Of a stretch of 64,000 nt of DNA, positions 58,573 through 64,000 are shown piece after piece (the first letter of the stretch is position 1; each line of letters begins with the position of its first letter). Both the position numbers and the translations under genes were made by a program. The notes beneath the pieces were generated by a model that was given only the letters and a program-made list of their open reading frames with translations, did no database searches and was not told where the DNA came from. Source of the stretch: JAPPLB01 sp965218555 (GTDB lineage Bacteria; Acidobacteriota; Terriglobia; Bryobacterales; UBA6623); NCBI GenBank assembly GCA_965218555.1, contig OZ244625.1:1240001-1304000 (forward strand), written 5' to 3'.

Positions 58573-60234
58573 TTACGACTCGTCCAGAGCCGCCAATCCC
58601 TGCTCGAACACTACGTCCACGGGAATCCCCGCTGTCGACAGCCGGTCCAGGTCCCGTTGCAACCCCTCGCCGATCTTGCCCATCTCCCCGACGAACTGCG
58701 TGACGCCTTCGTAGTTCCCGTCGCCCTGCAAGGTCAGGATCTTCGCGGACAGCGCGTCCACGGCTTCTTGCATCTCCTCCATCTCAACTCGATACGTCCC
58801 CGTTTCCTCGTCACGTGAGAACGCCCTTGCCTCGGCGAAAAAGTTGAACCGCAGGAGATTTGCCACACCGTGCGCGCTCGACGCCCCGAAGCGGATCGAC
58901 CGAAAGATCCCCGCCAGGAACGTTACATAGTTATCCAGCAGCTCGGCATCTTCCAGTTCGCCCTGCTCATGGAGTTTTGTCACCATGTACAGCCCGAGAA
59001 TATCGGCTTTACCTTCCTCGAGAGCGGACGCCTTGTCCTTGAGCGCCTCGCGTACCGTTCCCTTGCCCGTCAGAGTATTCTTGATTCCCAGACCGTGCGC
59101 CACTTCGTGGAACATCGTGTTCTCGAAGAAGGCGTCGAAGTCGATGAATCGCCGCTGGCTCCCGGTGATCAAGACGTCGCCGATGGGTATGAGAATCTTT
59201 TCGAACTTCGCCCGCATCGCGTTCTTGAGCTGCAAGCGCCTCGTGCCTTTCTGAAGCTGCACCTCTTCGTCGTTGGGGAGGTTGATCGCTATCGTCTTCG
59301 CCCCCGCGTTGCAATCGCCGGCGTAGTAGATCACGTCGTACGCATTCAAGTCGGAATCCGAGCCCGGCGTTTCCTGCTTGTACTCGTCCGGCGCCGGCAG
59401 CCCGCGCTGCAAGGCGGGCAACATCGAGGCATAGCGCGAGAGCCGCCCGCTCCACTCCTTGTCTTTGATCAACACGTACGCCTCGTAGGCCGCCTTGTAG
59501 CCAAAAAGCGCGTCCTCGTAGGTCTCGATCGCACCGATGACGACGTCAACCGTGTTGTCCTTCATGTCCATCCAGGCCAGATCGCTTGGTTGATAGTCGT
59601 CCGTGACCAGCGCTTCGGCCCGCAACTCCAGATATTTCTTGAGACCGGGGTCGTCCGCCAGCGCGGCTGCCTCGCGGAGCTTTCCCGCGGCCGTCGCAAG
59701 TTCCGCTGCGAAGACTTCGTGATAGGGCTCCGCCGTAAGACCGCCTTTCTCGTCCCGCCGGACGAAGGTGTACAGACTGCGCAGCGTGTCCGCTTGATCC
59801 CCTGAAGCAGCCGCCTCGAACTCCTCTTTCGTCATGTCTTCGGGATAGAAGCGCGCGCCGGGCGGTTTCGGACCGACACCCGGGACGAACGGCTCATCGC
59901 CTGCGAGGCGGTCCCAAGGACCGTAGTTGATCTCCACCAGCCGCCGCAGATCCGCGTCTTCGATCTTGCCGAGCAATGACTCGCGATCGCCGTAAGACTG
60001 CCGCCAGAACAGCCCGTTCATCACGTCCGCCGCCTCGATCAACAACGGAAGCATCTTCCGTTCGTTCTCCGTCAGAACGCTGAGGTCCGACTCCAAACGA
60101 AACGATGTGTACTTTGCCAATCGAGCGGCCATATCCGTATCCGTTGCCGGCGGCGCGTCGCTGCCACAGTTCCACGACGAGAAGCACAACCCCGCTCCCG
60201 CCATCAACATCGAGCAAACAAACCGGCGCGTCAT
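58573..60234 (-). CDS. M49-type (dipeptidyl peptidase III-like) peptidase, lipoprotein
   Basis: A 553-residue protein with an N-terminal signal region (MTRRFVCSMLMAGAGLCF) and cysteines nearby (SWNCGS). The metal site is MFHEVAHGLGIKN (about residue 375) with the downstream Glu in LEEGKADILGLY. This is the pattern of M49-type enzymes and their NUDIX-associated relatives, which cleave peptides from the N-terminus. Secreted or lipid-anchored location is inferred. The ATG at 60234 has AAGG and AAGGG upstream and is preferred over the GTG at 60249. Confidence 0.8.
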   Translation of the reverse strand: MTRRFVCSMLMAGAGLCFSSWNCGSDAPPATDTDMAARLAKYTSFRLESDLSVLTENERKMLPLLIEAADVMNGLFWRQSYGDRESLLGKIEDADLRRLVEINYGPWDRLAGDEPFVPGVGPKPPGARFYPEDMTKEEFEAAASGDQADTLRSLYTFVRRDEKGGLTAEPYHEVFAAELATAAGKLREAAALADDPGLKKYLELRAEALVTDDYQPSDLAWMDMKDNTVDVVIGAIETYEDALFGYKAAYEAYVLIKDKEWSGRLSRYASMLPALQRGLPAPDEYKQETPGSDSDLNAYDVIYYAGDCNAGAKTIAINLPNDEEVQLQKGTRRLQLKNAMRAKFEKILIPIGDVLITGSQRRFIDFDAFFENTMFHEVAHGLGIKNTLTGKGTVREALKDKASALEEGKADILGLYMVTKLHEQGELEDAELLDNYVTFLAGIFRSIRFGASSAHGVANLLRFNFFAEARAFSRDEETGTYRVEMEEMQEAVDALSAKILTLQGDGNYEGVTQFVGEMGKIGEGLQRDLDRLSTAGIPVDVVFEQGLAALDES

Positions 60235-60373
60235 ACCCTTATCCTTCACCTCAGCTGAGTGTACTGTAGGGTACCTTAGAAACTCCGACCCCTAATGCCG
60301 GAACACGGACCGGCCGGAAGCGCATCAACTCTGCCTGGTCACCCGCATCACCCTCCCTGGCCTGCATTTCTCG

Positions 60374-60402
60374 CCACGTGGTGGGATATGCAGGCTAGAA
60401 TC
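60374..60402 (+). promoter_or_regulatory. Conserved upstream motif, copy 2
   Basis: CCACGTGG, seven bases, then TGCAGGCTAGAATC, as at 11445-11473 on the opposite strand. The TAGAAT lies about 40 bases before the ATG at 60441. The surrounding sequence is also partly palindromic (CCTGCAT ... ATGCAGG). Confidence 0.45.
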
Positions 60403-60440
60403 ACTAGATAGACCCGTAGTCAAGATCGGAGTTCTCATTG

Positions 60441-60887
60441 ATGAAAGCCTGCGGCACGTACGACGACGTCAACCTCATCCTGCGCCTCTATGAGATTCGC
60501 CGGGAAACGAAACTGCGCCAGGCGCGCGCCTGGTTCGCCGCGTCGTTCCACGTGAAGACCATCGACGACTGGACGAAGCTGTGCCCGCTCGGCTCCGAGG
60601 AGAACGCCTACTTCCGCATGGTCGTCACATACTGGGACATGGTCGCATCGTTCATCACCGGCGGCGTCCTGCAGGAAGAGATCTTCTTTGCAAGCGGCCG
60701 CGAATTGCTGTTCACCTGGATCCGCATCAGCCCCATCGCCGCCGCTTACCGCGAACGAGTAAAAGACCCCACCGCCTTCGGCAATCTGGAAGCCGTAGCC
60801 AACTCCTTCATCAAGTGGTGGACGGCGAGAGCTCCTGAGGCCTACGAGGCCTTCGCCCTACGCATCGGCACCCCGCCAAAACCCTAG
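60441..60887 (+). CDS. Hypothetical protein of unknown family
   Basis: A 148-residue soluble-looking protein (MKACGTYDDVNLILRLYEIR) with WFAASFHVKTIDDW and ISPIAAAYRERV. No domain is assigned. The ATG at 60441 immediately follows a TTG, and I use the ATG. It shares the upstream motif with the aminotransferase gene at 11392. Confidence 0.6.
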   Translation: MKACGTYDDVNLILRLYEIRRETKLRQARAWFAASFHVKTIDDWTKLCPLGSEENAYFRMVVTYWDMVASFITGGVLQEEIFFASGRELLFTWIRISPIAAAYRERVKDPTAFGNLEAVANSFIKWWTARAPEAYEAFALRIGTPPKP

Positions 60888-60937
60888 GGCTGCCGGACGT
60901 CCCCAAGTGTGGACGTCATGATCGAAGTGGGGACTTT

Positions 60938-61426
60938 CTAACCCCGCAGCGATTTCTTGCCCAACCACCTGCGTAAATACCCTAACTGCCCCATGTGGTA
61001 AGCCTCGTGATAGGCCAGGAAGTAGATCACGCCGCGAATCGTCTTGTCCGGCACCGGGAAGTTGTGGGGAGCTGGCGCGGACAGCTCATCGTCCGTCAAC
61101 TCTTCGAACCGCTGCTCGAGTTGTGCCGACGCTTCTTTCCAAACCGCCCATACCTCCTCGAGCTCCGGGAACTGTTCCGGATCGTTCATGGCCCCGCCGC
61201 GGCCGAACCGTCCTTCCCAGGGCAGCTCGCGCTCCACGCCCAGCATCTGCGACAGTGCGCACCGGGTATTGGCAAGATGAGCCATCACGCCCAGAGCGGG
61301 GTTCAGGCCGGGTTCGGCGGGACGGCGCAGTTCCTCGGCGGTCAAGCCGTCAAGCGCTTTCCGGGCCATGCCGGTGCCGAGACCGAATTGATGAACGCTA
61401 GCTGTGATTCGAGAATCCATAGTCAT
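60938..61426 (-). CDS. DinB-family protein
   Basis: A 162-residue DinB-like four-helix protein from the ATG at 61426 (MTMDSRITASVHQFGLGTGM). Histidine ligands are seen in VMAHLANTRC and YFLAYHEAYHMGQL. DinB-fold enzymes include S-transferases that use mycothiol or bacillithiol, but many have no known reaction. A second DinB-like gene (yfiT type) lies at 47947. The open frame runs to 61594, but the upstream part has no family sequence. Confidence 0.78.
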   Translation of the reverse strand: MTMDSRITASVHQFGLGTGMARKALDGLTAEELRRPAEPGLNPALGVMAHLANTRCALSQMLGVERELPWEGRFGRGGAMNDPEQFPELEEVWAVWKEASAQLEQRFEELTDDELSAPAPHNFPVPDKTIRGVIYFLAYHEAYHMGQLGYLRRWLGKKSLRG

Positions 61427-61479
61427 GGTTTTAGCAGATCCTGGGGAGACAATAGCCCCTTCCCTGCCGGCGCAAGGTG

Positions 61480-62240
61480 AGAAGTTCCCCTGGTGAGCCA
61501 AGCAGAACGTTCCCCTTCGGCTCGAGGTACTGAAGCCCTTCAGTCTTGTTTTTGCCGCCCCGGCCGGCATAGCATGACGACAGGGAGGCGGCAATCATCC
61601 AGATCGACTTCCCGTCTCCGCGGCGCTCGCTGCTGCGGCTGCCGCCCTCCGCGCGCCGCGGGCATCCTGGCCCTCGCGAAGAAAAAGCGGAGAAAAAAGC
61701 GGAGAAAAAAATCGAGGAGGTGATATCACGTCCATACGTCTGCGACGAAGTTTGTTCTTCGTAGCGCCGGCAAGCCCGGCGAGACTGTCAAGGCCCTCCC
61801 CGGCCGGGCCGGCTGCGGTCTGCCCGGCGCCCCCAGGCTGCCGCGCCCGAAGCGCGTTCGTGCTGTCGAAAAGAGCCGCACAGGATGCGCGGGCGCTGCG
61901 GGCGGACGAGCTTCGGCCCAGGCGCATCGAGGGCGCGTCTTGGTCGCAAATCCGGGGTCGGAATGGCCGTTCGGTTCGCCGTGAGTGCGCAAGGGTCGCA
62001 CCACCGAAAACCGCCGCCCGGACCGCCACGCCCGCCGCCCAGTCACTGCTTGCCTGCCCAGAATTGCCCAGAATTGCCCAGAATTGCCCGGAATTGCTCG
62101 GCAAAAATATGCCCCTGAGCAAGTGTCCGCGCACCGTCCGCCGTTCTCGGTCGGCCTCACGACGAGCGCCGTTCGCCGCAAAATGAACCCATGCTGAGTA
62201 AGGGGAACGTTCTACATTGCACAAACAGGGGAACTTTCTA
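61480..62240. mobile_element. IS21-like remnant bounded by terminal repeats
   Basis: Left end: AGAAGTTCCCCT (61480) and CAGAACGTTCCCCTT (61503). Right end, read from the minus strand: TAGAAAGTTCCCCT (62240) and TAGAACGTTCCCCTT (62214). Two repeats at each end, in inverted orientation, are characteristic of IS21-family ends. Between them I see no istA or istB gene, so this is a transposase-less remnant of about 780 bp. The inside has a short tandem repeat and shadow reading frames only. Confidence 0.55.
62057..62096. repeat. 10-bp tandem repeat, four units
   Basis: CCCAGAATTG three times then CCCGGAATTG, directly end to end, inside the IS21-like remnant. It is too short and lacks spacers, so it is not a CRISPR. 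Confidence 0.85.
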
Positions 62241-62268
62241 TATTGCGTTGACACAAAAGCTGCTTCCG

Positions 62269-62297
62269 TTGCGGGTCTCCTGCTCTCGGAGTACAAT
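62269..62297 (+). promoter_or_regulatory. Promoter before the DUF1501 gene
   Basis: TTGCGG (62269) and TACAAT (62292) are separated by 17 bases, a good sigma-70-like layout, about 57 bases before the GTG start at 62355. Confidence 0.55.
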
Positions 62298-62354
62298 GGG
62301 CGTACAGCAGCCGCAAAGGGTATGTGTATTTAGCTCACGCCCGGAGGTTTAGCC

Positions 62355-63734
62355 GTGTTTCGACTCGATCACCAAAAGGCCGTCAGCTTCTGTGACGGCC
62401 TTCGCCGCCGCGATTTCTTGCACGCCGGATCGGCCGGCATGTTGGGCCTCGGCCTGACCGACTTTCTGTCACTCAAAGCGCAGGGCGCGGTTCACAAGGA
62501 CAAGAGCGACATCAATGTGATCATGCTCTTCCTGGTGGGCGGGCCGAGCCAACTCGACACCTGGGACATGAAGCCCAACGCGCCGTCGGAAATTCGCGGC
62601 CCGTATAAGCCGATCAAGACCAACGTTCCCGGCATCGAGATCTCTGAAATCTTCCCCCGTATGGCGCGGAACGCCGACAAGTGGTCGCTGATACGGACGC
62701 TCTATCACACCGCCGCCGCTGTTCATGACACCGGCCACCAGATGATGCAGACCGGCCGGCTCTTCCAAGGCGGGCTCAACCATCCCCACATGGGTTCTGT
62801 GCTCGGCAAGCTGCGCGGTCCCAAAGGCGACGTGCCTCCGCACGTCCTGCTGCCGCGGCCCATCGGCAACACCGGCGGCAACATGCCGCACGGCCAGGAC
62901 GCGGGTTATCTCGGCAAGGCGCACGACCCGTTCGTGCTCAACGCCGACCCCTCGGAGCCGAATTTCGAAGTGCCCGACATGCTGCCGCCCGACTACATCT
63001 CGGCAGTGCGCATCAACCGCCGCCGCAAGTGGCGCGACATGATCGACGCCGCCGTGAAACACTTCGAGGAAGTTCCCGACGCGAAGCTCCTCGATACAAC
63101 GTTTCATCAGGCCTACACGCTGATGTCGTCGAAAAAGGCCCGTGCCGCGTTCGATCTCTCTCAGGAATCCGAAGACACCCGCGAGCGCTACGGCTGGAAC
63201 CGTTTTGGTCAAAGTTGCTTGATGGCGAAACGTCTTATTGAAGCCGGCGTTCGCTTCGTAACGGTCAATATGTTCGAAACGGTCTTCGACGAGATCACCT
63301 GGGACATCCACGGATCCAGTCCGTTCAGCCCGATCGAGTGCTACAGCAATCTTGTCGGACCGATGTTCGACAACGGGTTCACGTCGCTTGTCGAGGACCT
63401 TTCCCAGACGGGCTTGCTCGACAACACGATGATCGTCGCAACCGGCGAATTTGGCCGCACGCCGAAGATCAACCCGGCCGGCGGGCGCGACCATTGGCCT
63501 GCCTGCTGGCCTGTCGTGATGGCCGGCGGCGGCATTCAGGGTGGACGCGTTGTGGGTGAGTCGGATGACATCGGGGGTGCGCCGAAGAGCCGCCCGACGA
63601 CTCCGGCCGAAGTGACGGCCACGGTGTATCACGGTCTCGGCATCGACCTTGAAACCGAACTGCCCGGCCCGCAGAGCCGACCGATCCGCGTGGTCGATCA
63701 CGGCGTCGAGCCGATCATGGAACTGTTCACCTAG
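62355..63734 (+). CDS. Tat-exported DUF1501 protein
   Basis: A 459-residue protein of the DUF1501 family (sulfatase/phosphatase-like fold). The start is GTG, followed by LRRRDFLHAGSAG, a Tat signal. Conserved sites include MLFLVGGPSQLDTWDMKP and TGEFGRTPKINPAGGRDHW, which in the family may bind a metal. The function is unknown; these proteins occur next to DUF1549/DUF1553 genes in planctomycetes and acidobacteria. The gene after it has the matching type. Confidence 0.88.
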   Translation: MFRLDHQKAVSFCDGLRRRDFLHAGSAGMLGLGLTDFLSLKAQGAVHKDKSDINVIMLFLVGGPSQLDTWDMKPNAPSEIRGPYKPIKTNVPGIEISEIFPRMARNADKWSLIRTLYHTAAAVHDTGHQMMQTGRLFQGGLNHPHMGSVLGKLRGPKGDVPPHVLLPRPIGNTGGNMPHGQDAGYLGKAHDPFVLNADPSEPNFEVPDMLPPDYISAVRINRRRKWRDMIDAAVKHFEEVPDAKLLDTTFHQAYTLMSSKKARAAFDLSQESEDTRERYGWNRFGQSCLMAKRLIEAGVRFVTVNMFETVFDEITWDIHGSSPFSPIECYSNLVGPMFDNGFTSLVEDLSQTGLLDNTMIVATGEFGRTPKINPAGGRDHWPACWPVVMAGGGIQGGRVVGESDDIGGAPKSRPTTPAEVTATVYHGLGIDLETELPGPQSRPIRVVDHGVEPIMELFT

Positions 63735-63787
63735 CTTGCTCGTGGGGCGTTGCACACCGCGCCCCGGCTTTCGCCGGCCCACAGACA

Positions 63788-64000
63788 ATGATCCGGAAAG
63801 CACTCCTAGCCGCGTTCCTCATCACCCCGCCGTGCGTGGCGCAATCGCCGGCGGCCATTGAGATTCTCCCCGACGACATCACCCTTTCCGGACCACAGTC
63901 CATCCACCGGCTTATCGTTCAGGGCCGCTTCGCCGACGGGTCAGAACGCGACCTCACCGCCAATGCCGCTTTCAAGGCTTCGAATCCGAAGGTCGTCAAG
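63788..64000 (+). CDS. N-terminal start of a DUF1549-type secreted protein (partial)
   Basis: The ATG at 63788 begins a signal peptide (MIRKALLAAFLITPPCVAQS), then ILPDDITLSGPQSIHRLIV and GRFADGSERDLTANAAF, which resembles the bacterial Ig-like domain at the start of DUF1549/DUF1553 proteins. The gene runs off the right edge. It follows the DUF1501 gene by 54 bases in the same direction, the usual partner arrangement. Confidence 0.75.
   Translation, partial: MIRKALLAAFLITPPCVAQSPAAIEILPDDITLSGPQSIHRLIVQGRFADGSERDLTANAAFKASNPKVVK

Noticed and set aside
62057..62096. Possible CRISPR-like array
   Set aside because: The 10-base units are directly adjacent with no spacers.
62469..63803. Antisense ORF of 444 residues over the DUF1501 gene
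   Set aside because: No family motif, while the plus frame has a Tat signal and DUF1501 blocks.

Overview
The window is GC-rich and mixed-strand, and it looks like a chromosome segment from an acidobacterium of the Solibacter/Bryobacter type. The evidence is indirect: the C-terminal secreted module at the left edge, the DUF1592/DUF1552 and DUF1501/DUF1549 families typical of Acidobacteriota and Planctomycetota, secreted LRR proteins, many Tat-type RR signals, a bacillithiol gene, and many short dispersed repeats and broken insertion sequences. No 16S, tRNA or marker phylogeny is available, so the assignment is inferred. I found no rRNA, no convincing tRNA and no CRISPR array.

Layout. 1-2.4 kb: end of a secreted protein, an IS1595-type transposase unit with two small coupled genes, and a piece of an IS630 transposase. 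2.5-5.8 kb: a DUF1592 (cytochrome-like) and DUF1552 (Tat) operon. 5.8-9.0 kb: two overlapping secreted LRR genes. 9.1-11.4 kb: a Tat DHDPS-like protein and a class III aminotransferase. 11.6-13.1 kb: a dead IS110. 13.1-24.0 kb: housekeeping and secreted genes (ggt, DUF4202, PEGA-like, threonine aldolase, hemW, a lipoprotein esterase broken by two small indels, mtgA). 24.1-26.4 kb: a decayed accessory island (split GmrSD-like DUF262/HNH gene, integrase tail, orphan higA). 26.4-47 kb: mostly core metabolism (pepP, sugar-lactone amidohydrolase with aldo-keto reductase, a Do-type protease, bshC, an anti-sigma/anti-anti-sigma fusion, a PYROXD2-like oxidoreductase, a CCA-adding enzyme, acetoacetyl-CoA synthetase with an aminotransferase). 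47-54 kb: recO, a frameshifted yfiT-like gene, a nonsense-mutated IS630 and a large helicase-nuclease gene coupled to a small gene, flanked by IS and MITE debris. 54-64 kb: M1 aminopeptidase, recQ, an M49 peptidase, DinB-like protein, an IS21-like remnant, and a DUF1501/DUF1549-type pair running off the right edge.

Functional links. Secreted and periplasmic hydrolysis is prominent (M1, M24, M49, GGT, Do protease, two alpha/beta hydrolases). Bacillithiol is suggested by bshC and a yfiT/bstA-like DinB gene. The best candidates for something undescribed are the coupled small gene plus UPF1-like helicase with a predicted restriction-like nuclease end (49748-53232), the one-polypeptide anti-sigma kinase/STAS antagonist with an internal ribosome binding site (38109-38897), and a dispersed TIR-bearing MITE-like repeat found three times.
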